64,000 nt of DNA from the NCBI GenBank assembly GCA_964581515.1, contig CAZOOV010000009.1, forward strand, positions 1 through 64,000, in the 5' to 3' direction. Under the pieces are notes generated by a model that was not told the origin of the DNA, searched no databases, and worked only from the letters and a program-made list of their open reading frames with translations. This document shows, in pieces, positions 45,248-54,292 of this stretch. A program made the position numbers and the translations under genes. Numbering within the stretch: the stretch's first letter is position 1; the number at the start of each line of letters is the position of its first letter. Source of the DNA: JACJVV01 sp964581515. Lineage in GTDB: Archaea; Nanobdellota; Nanobdellia; Woesearchaeales; JACJVV01.

Positions 45248-45733
45248 TTAATCTTGCTGTTGTACTTTATTTTCATTATATCTTCTGACAAGATCATGAA
45301 ACCCTTGGTTTACAAGTTTTGTTTTCTCAATAATGGCTTCTCCTAGTTCAGTTGTTATATCCAAAACTTCTAGAATATTTGAATCCTGTGTATATGCTCT
45401 GATTTTTTCTGTTAATTCAGTCATTCCTTCTTCAATAACTTCTATCTCTCTTTTTGTCTCTTGTGCAAATGCATCTGCACCTTGTCTATAGAATGCATCT
45501 ACTGATCCATTTATCCCCATAAAGAAACCAGCATATCCTTGGATTGAATCAACTATCTCTGCAGCATTATCTTTTGTTTCAGGATATTTTAGAAGTACAT
45601 ATAATTCATTTAATGAGTCTTTCATATCTTCTGTCTTTTTTTGTAATACTTTGTAAAGACCATCCATTATCTCTACACTTCTAGTATCACTTTCTTCCAT
45701 TATCCTTACAAGTTCGCTTTTTGCTTCTGCCAT
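45248..45733 (-). CDS. helical hypothetical protein, 161 residues
   Basis: Predicted helical bundle with coiled-coil tendency (LVRIMEESDTRSVEIMDGLY; REIEVIEEGMTELTEKIRAY). Soluble, acidic. Unknown function. Same strand as the membrane protein gene downstream with a 66-nt gap. Confidence 0.55.
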   Translation of the reverse strand: MAEAKSELVRIMEESDTRSVEIMDGLYKVLQKKTEDMKDSLNELYVLLKYPETKDNAAEIVDSIQGYAGFFMGINGSVDAFYRQGADAFAQETKREIEVIEEGMTELTEKIRAYTQDSNILEVLDITTELGEAIIEKTKLVNQGFHDLVRRYNENKVQQQD

Positions 45734-45837
45734 CCTATCTTATGAGAATACTTGTTGGCTTATAAACCTTTCTTGCTATGTTATTAAGGATTATCATGAA
45801 GGATAAATAGGTCATAGAAATAGAGAATGTCTAAGCT

Positions 45838-46716
45838 CTAAGCTTTAATCTTGAGTTCATTGAAGATTTTGCAGGCATTACATGTGTCTGATGCTGTAGG
45901 TTCCCCGCAATATTTGCATTTGTTTACAGTTCCTGTGACAACTTTCTCTTTGTCAAGCAAATCTTTCATCCTTTCGTGGAATCTTAGGATGTTATACTTT
46001 ACAGAAGGATGCTTCTTTTCAAATTCATCAAGAATCTGTTTATAACCTCGCCTGTATGCATTTACAGAGCAAGGACATATTCCATAATTTACAGGGAAAT
46101 CTTTTATTTTGGAGTAACGGATGACTTCTTCTTCTGAAATTAAGTATAAAGGTTTGACTCTTCTTACAAAACTGTCTGAATCCTTTATTCCTGATATAGG
46201 CCCTTGTCTTGTAGCAAGCTTTATGTCATTTCTAAATACATTCATCATGAACGCCTGCGCCTCATCATCAAGATTATGTCCTGTTGCAAGTGCGTCAAAT
46301 TTTAGTTTCTTTGAATATTTATTCAATAGATATCTCTTGAGAATGCCACAAATCATACACGATGAGTATTTGTAGCCTTTTGATTGAAGTACTGATCTTA
46401 TATAGCAAAGGCTTTTGCCAAATTCTTTCCTGAAATCAATGATATGTAGTTTTATCTTATTTTCTTTGCAGACTTTTTTGATGTTATCAACATTGACTTT
46501 CGTATAATCACCTATTCTTGCATCTATTGTTATTGCTTCTACATCATAACCTAGTTTTTTTAGGATGTATAAGCATACTGTGGAGTCTTTTCCTCCAGAT
46601 ACAGCTACACCTACTTTATCTTTTGGTGTGAATAGTTTGTATTTCCTGATGGAATCACGTATTTTTTTCTCAATATAAGGTACAATTTTCGCATCAGACA
46701 GGTTTTTGCTCTGCAT
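45838..46716 (-). CDS. ncsA: tRNA thiolation enzyme of the TtcA/NcsA (Ctu1) family
   Basis: About 292 residues. PP-loop ATPase motif GVAVSGGKDST, a mid-protein Cys pair in SSCMICGILKRY, GHNLDDEAQAF, and a C-terminal zinc finger (CKYCGEP and CNAC). Archaeal members add the 2-thio group to U34 or U54 of tRNA and use a [4Fe-4S] cluster bound by the central Cys residues. ATG 46716 is preferred to the TTG two codons upstream. Confidence 0.88.
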   Translation of the reverse strand: MQSKNLSDAKIVPYIEKKIRDSIRKYKLFTPKDKVGVAVSGGKDSTVCLYILKKLGYDVEAITIDARIGDYTKVNVDNIKKVCKENKIKLHIIDFRKEFGKSLCYIRSVLQSKGYKYSSCMICGILKRYLLNKYSKKLKFDALATGHNLDDEAQAFMMNVFRNDIKLATRQGPISGIKDSDSFVRRVKPLYLISEEEVIRYSKIKDFPVNYGICPCSVNAYRRGYKQILDEFEKKHPSVKYNILRFHERMKDLLDKEKVVTGTVNKCKYCGEPTASDTCNACKIFNELKIKA

Positions 46717-46765
46717 ACACAAGATTACTCAGAATTTCTTTATCAATGTTACTGTCAGTATCTAT

Positions 46766-47023
46766 TCAGTGACCTATTTCATCTCTTTTAGTGAAATAGA
46801 CTATCTCATACCTGAATTTGCATGAATCACATTTATAATCGATTCCATCAACATTGTGAGTATTTATTGTGTCTATCTCATTAGATTCACAATTAGGACA
46901 AACTTGTGTTGGATCATTTTTTAGTGTGTCGTCTAAGTAAAAAGTCCTTGGTTGTGGAGGATTATTCTCTTTGGGTTTGCCATTCTCGTTTACATTAAGC
47001 CAATTGGCTATTGTTTTTGTCAT
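46766..47023 (-). CDS. small zinc-ribbon protein
   Basis: 85 residues from ATG 47023. The C-terminal half is a zinc ribbon: CPNC (about 51-54) and CDSC separated by about 23 residues, then beta-strand RYEIVYF. The N-terminal half contains a WLNVNE helix and a Pro-rich stretch. A TATA-like CTTTTAACTA on the minus strand (about 47045-47055) is about 26 nt before this ATG; the frame extends to 47092 but that part would be upstream of the promoter. Unknown role. Confidence 0.6.
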   Translation of the reverse strand: MTKTIANWLNVNENGKPKENNPPQPRTFYLDDTLKNDPTQVCPNCESNEIDTINTHNVDGIDYKCDSCKFRYEIVYFTKRDEIGH

Positions 47024-47215
47024 ACCTCGTGAGAATACATCTAAATAGTTAAAAGTTCCTTTAATATTATGAGAGATTAAGGTAATTGTCACCTTACAAA
47101 TGTATAAAATAGCGTATAATTCTTCTATCTTTTTGTTACGAATCTTACAAAGAATATCTTCTAGTTTAGTTAAATATATAAATTATATAAGAAATTTAAT
47201 GGATTGGTAATATCA

Positions 47216-47695
47216 ATGCAGAAATTTTTTATTGATGAAGAAGGTCATTTGCAGTATATGACTGATACAGTTGTTGTCTTAGCAGAGGCAGATCTTTCTA
47301 CAGACTCAGATATATCCTGTGTTGAGGATTCTTATGGTATAATGACTATAGCTGAACCATGGGGAGAAGACCCTTGGGAGGGTTATAACCTTTGTGCTTG
47401 TTGCAGGGATAGACCAAAAAGTGGATGTTGTAATGGAGAGCTTCTTGAGGGAGAATCAATTGCTGATAGGGTATCTGCACAAGGATCCCTCAGATTTATG
47501 AGCCATGATGATCTTATTAATTCTGGATTATTATATCTTACAGATGTTGTTCCAGATATGATTAATGGTTCAGGTCAAAGAGTTGCAACAAAATTATATT
47601 CAGAATTTTTCTTAGAAGCATCTGATGCACTTATTGATAGAGAATTTAGAATGGAACAAGTTGGTGATTATGCTTCACCTATTCAGCCTATATAA
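47216..47695 (+). CDS. hypothetical protein with Cys cluster
   Basis: 159 residues. A cluster of five Cys in NLCACCRDRPKSGCCNG (about 61-77) could bind zinc or iron-sulfur. Remainder is mixed acidic sequence. An AT-rich TATA-like element at 47171-47184 lies upstream; the frame also opens at a TTG (47204). Overlaps the convergent next gene by 13 nt. Unknown function. Confidence 0.55.
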   Translation: MQKFFIDEEGHLQYMTDTVVVLAEADLSTDSDISCVEDSYGIMTIAEPWGEDPWEGYNLCACCRDRPKSGCCNGELLEGESIADRVSAQGSLRFMSHDDLINSGLLYLTDVVPDMINGSGQRVATKLYSEFFLEASDALIDREFRMEQVGDYASPIQPI

Positions 47696-48420
47696 CAATT
47701 ATTTTTTGCGTGTCTTAACCATGCCATCACTTTTTCTTTACGTGTTGGTTTTCTATCAGTGTAATTTAAAGTAATAGTTGCTTCTGTGTTGTTTCCAAGG
47801 TTCTCAAGCCTATCAGAGACTAGAGTCCATTGTTTATCACTTATATATGGGCTAGACATACTGCTTATTGTGAGATATGCACAACTGAATTCAATTAAGT
47901 TTATTCTGTAATAACTCATATCTCCTCTTTGCATGTACGTAGCAAGATTATCTGTTACATTATTATCGCAACTTTTTCTGTAAAAATCCATTCTTTGTTC
48001 AAGTGAAGATCTTTCTTTTGCTTCACCAACTACACTAAATGCTCTTAACGCAGTGAGTGCTGCCATAGGTTTAAGCTTTTTTCCTTCAGAATAAACATTT
48101 ACATGAAGAAAGTAGTTTTGTGAGTTCATCTCAATAAGGTCAACATTAATATCTAACTTAACTTTGTCCATACAAGCTAAGAGTTCGTTTATTTTTACTT
48201 TATATTCTGATTTTGCTATGATTTCTGCATTCCTTTTTGCTTCAATCTGTGATCTTACAGTTTCATTAGTATCTGTAATAGAGCCATATAATTTTTCAGC
48301 TCTAGAAGTATCTGCACTTGTTGTAAATATCTTCTGTTCTAGTTCACCAACTTCTTTTAATGCTTTTTGAAATGCAGGTAATGCTGGTTTATTTCTCTTG
48401 AATATATCTTTCCAACCCAT
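47683..48420 (-). CDS. hypothetical helical protein, 245 residues
   Basis: N-terminal amphipathic segment (MGWKDIFKRNKPALPAFQKA) followed by a long helical region and a mixed C-terminal part (SSLEQRMDFYRKSCDNNVTD). No recognised domain. Convergent overlap with the Cys-cluster gene. Confidence 0.5.
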   Translation of the reverse strand: MGWKDIFKRNKPALPAFQKALKEVGELEQKIFTTSADTSRAEKLYGSITDTNETVRSQIEAKRNAEIIAKSEYKVKINELLACMDKVKLDINVDLIEMNSQNYFLHVNVYSEGKKLKPMAALTALRAFSVVGEAKERSSLEQRMDFYRKSCDNNVTDNLATYMQRGDMSYYRINLIEFSCAYLTISSMSSPYISDKQWTLVSDRLENLGNNTEATITLNYTDRKPTRKEKVMAWLRHAKNNCYIG

Positions 48421-48478
48421 AGGTTAAGAGAACTCTTTTCTATTTTTAAATGTTTCTAGGTTTATTACTAAGAAGTAG

Positions 48479-49369
48479 TTATTTCCAGGTTAATTCTTCA
48501 GGGAGGAGCTGTTCGTATTTTAAGATAATACTTAATAACGATTGGTTTGGTCTGCTTTTTTTGTCTTCTGGATTATAATCTCTGAACCTTCTAAGGTTGT
48601 CTAGATCAGATTTCCAAATCTGATTGTGAGGTCCTGCTATGAGTCTTGCATTGTCTTGGTACTGTGAGATAACTGAAAATTTATTGATAGATTCATTGCA
48701 ATCTTGGAGTTTTACTTTTGCTTCTCTTTTCCCTGGTAGAATATAGAAGAATTCATTACCTAATCTTTCTGTAGCATAAAAATCCCTCCATGGCAGGTGA
48801 AGATCACGAGGTTCCATGAAAAGTTTTATTTCTCTTTGTGCATCTCTTCTGTTTGCAGATGCATGAATTGCATTTCTCATTAAGTAGACTAATTTACCGT
48901 CTTCGTCAAGAATTGGTTTATCATTCTCTTCTATAGGATGTTTTGAGCCATATTTTGCTCTTATTGAGGTAGGATAATCTTTTTTTGCTTTTTCAGGATC
49001 TGTAGGTCCGACTAGTTCTTTTACTTTTTTTATTATATCATTTCCATGGAATGCGACAGCCAAGACTCTCCCTCTTGCAGGGTCATCATCTGTATAATGA
49101 TGTAATCCAAGCATATATCTGAGAACACTTTCTTTGAATGGGGGTTCATCTTCAGTCTTATTGTCTTTTTTCCAATCTTTGAATGCTGTATCATAATGTT
49201 CAAGACATAATTCCTTTGACATGCTAACAAGTCTTGCGCCTGCAAAATAAGGATTCTTTCTTGAGAGCATGCTACATATCTCACCCACATCAGATGATCT
49301 CATCGCATCGGGCTTGATGAAGATCAAAGTTAGCTCTTCATTCTTACCAAGAAGCCTGTTAAGTACCAT
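48479..49369 (-). CDS. nucleoside diphosphate kinase-like protein with insertions
   Basis: 296 residues, about twice the normal Ndk. The Ndk core is visible: LIFIKPDAM, GPTDPEKAKK, SIRAKYGS and the phospho-His site NAIHAS. Extra segments lie in the Kpn-loop region (about 75-95), between SIRAKYG and NAIHAS (about 24 residues) and in a roughly 110-residue C-terminal extension. The catalytic His and its surroundings are conserved, so kinase activity is plausible. Otherwise it may have a specialised role. Confidence 0.75.
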   Translation of the reverse strand: MVLNRLLGKNEELTLIFIKPDAMRSSDVGEICSMLSRKNPYFAGARLVSMSKELCLEHYDTAFKDWKKDNKTEDEPPFKESVLRYMLGLHHYTDDDPARGRVLAVAFHGNDIIKKVKELVGPTDPEKAKKDYPTSIRAKYGSKHPIEENDKPILDEDGKLVYLMRNAIHASANRRDAQREIKLFMEPRDLHLPWRDFYATERLGNEFFYILPGKREAKVKLQDCNESINKFSVISQYQDNARLIAGPHNQIWKSDLDNLRRFRDYNPEDKKSRPNQSLLSIILKYEQLLPEELTWK

Positions 49370-49500
49370 AATTGAAGAGAAGTATTTACTTTATTTAAAC
49401 ATTCTTAATCATTTATATATATTTTATATAATTTAAGTTTATGTACTATGTGTATTGTACATCGGCAAAATATAATATCATATTTTTATAATTTTTCTTT

Positions 49501-50322
49501 ATGAAGAAGCTGGAAAGAAGATGGTCTTATACTGATCTTGAAAAGATATGTGAGTTGATAAGAGAAAAGACTGTTGGAGAAGGAGCAGCTACAGTGCCTG
49601 CAACAATACAGGCAATCAGGGCTGTTGACATAAAGGAGATCTATTTCTATTCTTGGATCGCTACGCAAGATCATGGGATGTCAAAGTTTCTGTTTCCTGA
49701 GATAATAAGTGAATTAGAGGGGAAGCTATTTGATTCATTTCATTTTGATGAAACTGCAGATGGTTTTATACGTAAATTTCTTGATAAAGGAGCTCAGTGG
49801 CTTGCGTATCAGATGTTTTTGACAGATAGGTCCATTTATCATAGATGTCGTGTTTTGGGTTTGAGCGTTCCAAGACTTGAACTTTATTCTGCGACTGAAG
49901 AAAAAAGAATAGGGGATTTGGTTGCAGAAGGTAAGAGTGCTAGTTATATTGGAAGAGTGTTAGGAAGGTCTGAAAAAGCAATCAAATGCAAGAAGATAAG
50001 ACTTGGAGTTAAGAGTGATAAGTTTTATTCTTGGAAACCAGAACAAGATGATTATATTAGGGAGCATTATAAGAAAATGAAGTATAGTGCAATTGCTGAG
50101 TGTTTAGATGTTGAAACATGGCAGGTTGAGAAAAGAGCTTGGACTTTAGGTCTTAGAAAGAAACCAAAACAATATGATTGGAAGAAACATCCTGAAGCAG
50201 TTGAATACATCAGGGAGAATATTGCTTATCAATCCAATAGAGAAATGGCAGAGCATCTTGGACTTAGAAAGATGCAGGTCGAGAAGAAGGTGATTAGGAT
50301 GCGGAAGAATGGCGAGTTGTGA
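49501..50322 (+). CDS. protein with tandem helix-turn-helix/SANT-like repeats
   Basis: 273 residues. At least three similar three-helix units in the C-terminal half: ATEEKRIGDLVAEGKSASYI...RVLGRSEKAI (about 132-170), WKPEQDDYIREHYKKMKYSAI (about 177-220) and HPEAVEYIRENIAYQSNREM (about 229-270). Each has a Trp or aromatic start and basic recognition helix (KCKKIRLG, EKRAWTLG, EKKVIRM), resembling Myb/SANT or sigma-4-type DNA-binding units. The N-terminal 120 residues are unrecognised. Probable DNA-binding protein. Confidence 0.6.
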   Translation: MKKLERRWSYTDLEKICELIREKTVGEGAATVPATIQAIRAVDIKEIYFYSWIATQDHGMSKFLFPEIISELEGKLFDSFHFDETADGFIRKFLDKGAQWLAYQMFLTDRSIYHRCRVLGLSVPRLELYSATEEKRIGDLVAEGKSASYIGRVLGRSEKAIKCKKIRLGVKSDKFYSWKPEQDDYIREHYKKMKYSAIAECLDVETWQVEKRAWTLGLRKKPKQYDWKKHPEAVEYIRENIAYQSNREMAEHLGLRKMQVEKKVIRMRKNGEL

Positions 50323-50324
50323 GA

Positions 50325-51524
50325 TTATCTGAAGAAATAAACCAATACAGGCACTATCAAACAACCCATCCCTAATGTTCTGCTTGTTTTTTTTATTGCT
50401 GGTATTAGTCCTACAGCTGTTGATGTAATCAGAATTAATAATCCTAAAAAATTACTGAGGATTATTGTGAGGAAGATTATGAAAAGTATTATGCTTAGTA
50501 CAAGTTTTTTGTAATTTACTTTGTTTATTAGTTTTAGGAAAAGTTTACCAAAATTCAATGCTAGGAAGACTGCAATGCTTCCAACTATTAGGATTACGCA
50601 TAGTATTATTATAAGTTGATTAAATGTTAGTGTATCTATTAATTGTTGGACTGCAATTATGCTTCCGTTTCTTGCTTTGTTTAGGACATAGTAAGTTACT
50701 AATGATAGGATCATATTGAATGTGGAGATCGATCCGACCAACATCATGAATCCAATATCACCTAATTTTTTTGTTATCTGTGAAGAGATTACTGATGCCA
50801 TGCCTGCTCCAAGTCCAGGAGTGACTGCAGTCAGAAATCCACTGAAACAACCTGATGAAAGACTTTTAATCGTTAATTTTAGAGGTATTTTTTCATTGGT
50901 GATCTTTTGTTCTGGAAGAGAATTCTTATCTTTTAGGCTGTATAACAGCGTCGAGATTCCAAACAACCCTGACAATAGAGGGAACAATGGATTTGAGATG
51001 TTAGGGATGTTGAATATGAGCAGTCCTAATGCTCCTGTTGTGAGAAATATTATTGCTGCCCAAACTTTTTTTCTGTCTCTGAGTATCATGAAGATCACTA
51101 CAAGCACTATGAAGTATTTGATGAAAGGTTCAATTATAGGATAAATGAATCTTAGAGTCAATGCAAATATTGGGAAGCATATAACTGAGAATATGACAGC
51201 TCCGTAGCTTCCTATCACAGTTAGTTTGAGTGCAAATAATCCTTTGCCTTGCAAAAGGAATCTGTGTCCTGGCAGTACACCTAAAGCTTGTGCGCTGTCA
51301 GGGGCACCAAGGAATATTGAAGGGATTGCATCAAGGAATGTATGCACTACTGACATCGAAATTATGAAGACTGAGAGAGTTAAGGGGGTTGTATGTTTTA
51401 GGAGGGTGGCTGATATTGCTATTAGTGCAGATGATATGAGGTTTATGTGGATACCTGGAGTGAGGCCTGTGATGACCCCGGCTAAGATTCCGAGGAGCAT
51501 TGAAGCTATAATTTGAGTAAACAT
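50325..51524 (-). CDS. TctA-like (DUF112) membrane protein
   Basis: 399 residues with about ten transmembrane helices. Two related signature segments, GLTPGIHIN near the N-terminus and AVTPGLGAGMASVISSQITK (about 235-254), plus IFLGAPDSAQALGVLPGHR (about 70-88), match the archaeal TctA-like family related to tripartite tricarboxylate transporters. No TctB or TctC gene is adjacent, as is usual for the archaeal form. Substrate unknown. Confidence 0.8.
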   Translation of the reverse strand: MFTQIIASMLLGILAGVITGLTPGIHINLISSALIAISATLLKHTTPLTLSVFIISMSVVHTFLDAIPSIFLGAPDSAQALGVLPGHRFLLQGKGLFALKLTVIGSYGAVIFSVICFPIFALTLRFIYPIIEPFIKYFIVLVVIFMILRDRKKVWAAIIFLTTGALGLLIFNIPNISNPLFPLLSGLFGISTLLYSLKDKNSLPEQKITNEKIPLKLTIKSLSSGCFSGFLTAVTPGLGAGMASVISSQITKKLGDIGFMMLVGSISTFNMILSLVTYYVLNKARNGSIIAVQQLIDTLTFNQLIIILCVILIVGSIAVFLALNFGKLFLKLINKVNYKKLVLSIILFIIFLTIILSNFLGLLILITSTAVGLIPAIKKTSRTLGMGCLIVPVLVYFFR

Positions 51525-51552
51525 TTTATATTAGTTCTACTTTCTTGTTATC

Positions 51553-51876
51553 ATGAAAGTTTTGTTCGTATGCAATCAGAATGAGAATCGTAGCAAGACA
51601 GCACATGATCTGTTCAAGGATGTATTTGAAACAAAGTCTGCTGGTCTTTTCAAGAATCAATTTACTGGAGATGATCTTGCTTGGTCTGATCTTGTCCTTG
51701 TAATGGAAGATTTTCAGAGAGACGAGATCGCAAACAGATTTCCTTCTTTGTATATGCAAAAACAGATTCTTTGCTTGGATATTCCTGATATTTATCATTA
51801 TAATCAACCTGAACTTGTTGAACTTTTGAAATCAAGAGTCAATGAAATCTTATCCACTCATCAAATTGCTTTCTAG
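51553..51876 (+). CDS. low-molecular-weight phosphatase-like protein
   Basis: 107 residues. P-loop VCNQNENRSKTA provides C-x5-R-S, and DIPDIY gives the general acid Asp. This is the short branch of low-molecular-weight protein tyrosine phosphatases found in many prokaryotes. A TATA-like TTTTATATTA (51524-51533) is about 25 nt upstream, inside the start of the divergent TctA-like gene. Its 3' end overlaps an antisense small gene by 38 nt. Confidence 0.8.
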   Translation: MKVLFVCNQNENRSKTAHDLFKDVFETKSAGLFKNQFTGDDLAWSDLVLVMEDFQRDEIANRFPSLYMQKQILCLDIPDIYHYNQPELVELLKSRVNEILSTHQIAF

Positions 51877-52006
51877 TTTGGCTTTTTTCTCGGAAAACTT
51901 TTGTTTCAGAAACTAGGAGCCGTGGCAGTCTTCTGGTTACCTTATATCTTTTCCCATTGCAGTTCTGCAGTTCAATTATGCTTATCTCCCAGTTATTTGT
52001 ATCCAT
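51839..52006 (-). CDS. 55-residue basic small protein
   Basis: A complete small reading frame beginning MDTNNWEISIIEL and ending KKQ-like QTRKQFDEWIRFH. Beta-strand at the start, basic middle (GKRYKVTRRLPR), helical end. An AT-rich TATA-like stretch at 52026-52040 on the minus strand is about 26 nt upstream. Composition and codon use look coding. It overlaps the 3' end of the convergent phosphatase gene. Function unknown. Confidence 0.55.
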   Translation of the reverse strand: MDTNNWEISIIELQNCNGKRYKVTRRLPRLLVSETKVFREKSQTRKQFDEWIRFH

Positions 52007-52188
52007 AGAAATAGTCTGATTAAATGTTTATTATATATATCGTCGATAAATACAGAAATATTCTAATCTTTTTGTAATGTTTTTATCTTAAATATTGACT
52101 TTAACATATGCAGTTGGCTTAAGGTGATTGCTGATAAGAAAAATTAGAAGAATTTTAATAAAAATAAAAAAACTCAATATAAGATAAT

Positions 52189-52293
52189 TTATTTTGGTAC
52201 TGGCTTATTGTAGACAAGTTCAAGAGTCTTTTGTTTCATCTGATTTGCAAGATATCTGATGGGGTCTTGGTGGAACTCATTTTTCTTTGCCAT
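52189..52293 (-). CDS. possible 34-residue ORF or gene remnant
   Basis: Reads MAKKNEFHQDPIRYLANQMK onward to a stop. Protein-like composition, but no TATA box or ribosome binding site upstream, and a stop is in frame two codons before. Could be a fragment left by rearrangement. Confidence 0.3.
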   Translation of the reverse strand: MAKKNEFHQDPIRYLANQMKQKTLELVYNKPVPK

Positions 52294-52295
52294 AA

Positions 52296-52436
52296 GTCAC
52301 GCTTGTTTCTGACAATAGTGTTGGTGTGGGCAATGTAGATCCGACTCTTGATGTAACTATGGGGTTTGTGGGCACTTCTTTTGTGGATGGTTATATGAAA
52401 CCTGTGCTTGGTGTTGAAGCAAGAGAAAAGCAGTAA
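52296..52436 (+). pseudogene. start-less coding-like fragment
   Basis: 46 codons of sensible protein sequence (VTLVSDNSVGVGNVDPTL, then VDGYMKPVLGVEAREKQ) preceded directly by a stop codon and lacking an early ATG. It looks like the C-terminal end of a larger gene whose front was deleted. A GTG within could in principle start a shorter peptide. Parent family not recognised. Confidence 0.4.
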
Positions 52437-52534
52437 GGATATTTTTTAATATTCTCTTATTTTTCTTATTTTCATTTATTTATTATTCTTTTGCTTAATC
52501 TTCTTATATTGGGATTATCTTAGGAAACATTTAA

Positions 52535-52556
52535 ATATAACTAATTTTAGTTATAT
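52535..52556. promoter_or_regulatory. 22-nt perfect palindrome at a promoter
   Basis: ATATAACTAA-TT-TTAGTTATAT overlaps the downstream edge of the TATA box (TTTAAATA, 52530-52537) and would cover the expected transcription start of the 124-residue membrane protein gene. A likely repressor site. Confidence 0.55.
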
Positions 52557-52574
52557 ATAAAAAGAGGTGAGTAT

Positions 52575-52949
52575 ATGGCAATATCTTGGGAGACAGTTAT
52601 AGCATTTGTTGCAGTGTTAGCAGTAGCAGTCTTCTGTTATATCAAGTTAGTCCCTATGTTCAAACAGTTCATAGAGACTCTTGTGCCATATCCACAAGTT
52701 AGCGGTTTTTTGACAACTATGATAAGTTTTTTAGTCGTTGTTGTTGCAGTTGATGCTGCTGTAAAGATATTTCTTTCTACAGGTATTCTTAGTACTGATG
52801 CAGAAGGATGGTTGAGATTCATTACAGAATCAACTGGTCTTGCAAGAGATATCTTATCTACAATACTTCAAGGAATATATTATGGTGCATTGCTTTATAT
52901 TGGTGTAAATATAGCAAGAGTCGCATCGTCTTTTCAGAATAAGAAGTGA
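52575..52949 (+). CDS. small membrane protein, three hydrophobic helices
   Basis: 124 residues. Hydrophobic segments at about 6-24, 46-70 and 95-115; the rest is short loops and a basic tail (SSFQNKK). GAGGTGA upstream is a good ribosome binding site, and the promoter carries a palindrome. Unknown function; general shape is like small channel or holin-type proteins, but no family is recognised. Confidence 0.55.
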   Translation: MAISWETVIAFVAVLAVAVFCYIKLVPMFKQFIETLVPYPQVSGFLTTMISFLVVVVAVDAAVKIFLSTGILSTDAEGWLRFITESTGLARDILSTILQGIYYGALLYIGVNIARVASSFQNKK

Positions 52950-53001
52950 ATAAGGAATTATTCTTTTTTATTAATTTAGTTTGATATATTATTAGTTAGA
53001 A

Positions 53002-54174
53002 TTAAAATAGTACATAATCATATTTTATTTCTTTGAACGCGTCATGATTAACTGCTTTAACAATCATACTATATCCTTCTGTCTGGTCTATACTTATGTT
53101 TTTGCATCCAAATAATTCTCCTTCAACATGAGGTTCACAGATATCGATTTTACAATCGTTTGATTTAAGCTCATTTATGAGATCTTCAACTTTTGAATTT
53201 CTTGTGTCAGGGATATTAGGTTTGAATGTTCCACCAAGTATAAGGATTTTTGAGCCTTTTATTTCTATATCTTTACTTATCATGTATTCTATAAGTCTTG
53301 TAGCTTCATATTTTGCCATGTCATCATTTATTTTTCTTCCTGCAAGTATTATTTCTGGATGATGACCTAATCTTTTTGCTTCATCTGCAAGATAATAAGG
53401 ATCAACGCCAATACAATGTCCTCCGACCATACCTGGAGTGAATTTTAGGAAATTCCATTTTGTACCAGCTGCTTGCACTACTTCTTGCCATTTTATATCA
53501 GCCTTATCAAAAATCATCTTAAGTTCATTCATTAATGCGATGTTAATATCTCTTTGAGTATTTTCAATTATCTTTGCTGCTTCTGCAACTTTTATTGAGC
53601 TCGCCTTATGTGTACCTGCTTTGATGATTTTGTTGTATGTATCTGCAACTGTGTTAAGTGTTTCTTCATCACAACCTGAAACAACTTTTACAATCTTATC
53701 AACTGTATGTACCTTATCTCCTGGATTTATTCTTTCAGGAGAATAACCTACTTTGAAACCTTTTAGATATTTCATTCCTGATTCTTTCTCAAGAACAGGT
53801 ATGCAATCTCGCTCTGTGCATCCAGGATAGACTGTTGATTCATATACTATTATTGAACCTTCTTTCATATTCTTGCCAACAAGAGCAGATGCACTTAACA
53901 GTAAAGTGAGATCTGGTTTTTTTGAATCATCAATAGGAGTGGGAACTGCAATGATTATAAAATCAGACTCAGAAATTATGTTTGGGTCAGATGAAAAATT
54001 TATTTTTGCTTCTTTTAGGCTTTCTTCAGATACTTCATTTGTTAAATCATTATCTTGTTTTAGTTCTGATATTCTTTTCTCGTTTATATCAAATCCATTC
54101 ACTTCTTCATTTTTTCCGAATTCAACAGCTAACGGAAGGCCAACATAACCGAGTCCTACTATACATATCTTCAT
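53002..54174 (-). CDS. nucleotide-sugar dehydrogenase (UDP-ManNAc/UDP-GalNAc type)
   Basis: 390 residues. NAD-binding GLGYVGLPLA, conserved VPTPIDDSKKPDL, YESTVYPGCTE, KWNFLKFTPGMVGGHCIGVD (about 245-264, with the catalytic Cys) and PYYL. The VGGHCIGVDPYYL form is typical of WecC/VipA-like enzymes making uronic acid sugars from UDP-N-acetylhexosamines. A TATA-like GATTTAAATATG on the minus strand (about 54203-54214) lies upstream. Divergent from a sugar nucleotidyltransferase gene, consistent with surface glycan synthesis. Confidence 0.9.
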   Translation of the reverse strand: MKICIVGLGYVGLPLAVEFGKNEEVNGFDINEKRISELKQDNDLTNEVSEESLKEAKINFSSDPNIISESDFIIIAVPTPIDDSKKPDLTLLLSASALVGKNMKEGSIIVYESTVYPGCTERDCIPVLEKESGMKYLKGFKVGYSPERINPGDKVHTVDKIVKVVSGCDEETLNTVADTYNKIIKAGTHKASSIKVAEAAKIIENTQRDINIALMNELKMIFDKADIKWQEVVQAAGTKWNFLKFTPGMVGGHCIGVDPYYLADEAKRLGHHPEIILAGRKINDDMAKYEATRLIEYMISKDIEIKGSKILILGGTFKPNIPDTRNSKVEDLINELKSNDCKIDICEPHVEGELFGCKNISIDQTEGYSMIVKAVNHDAFKEIKYDYVLF

Positions 54175-54292
54175 TTTATCTGAAGGAAAAGAAGCTCATA
54201 TTTAAATCTTTATGATTCGCTTCTTTATTGATTTATCTGAGTTCAACGAGCTTAGAAACATTTATAATACCACCCATGATTATTAGCTTAAT

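Larger units (their letters stand above)
52007..52574. other. long gap with gene remnants
   Basis: 568 bases without a full-size gene. It holds the promoter of the 55-residue gene, an AT-rich stretch (52020-52188), a 34-residue minus-strand ORF, an abutting start-less plus-strand open frame, and the promoter and operator-like palindrome of the next gene. The abrupt junction of two coding-like pieces near 52293-52296 suggests deletion or recombination. Confidence 0.5.
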
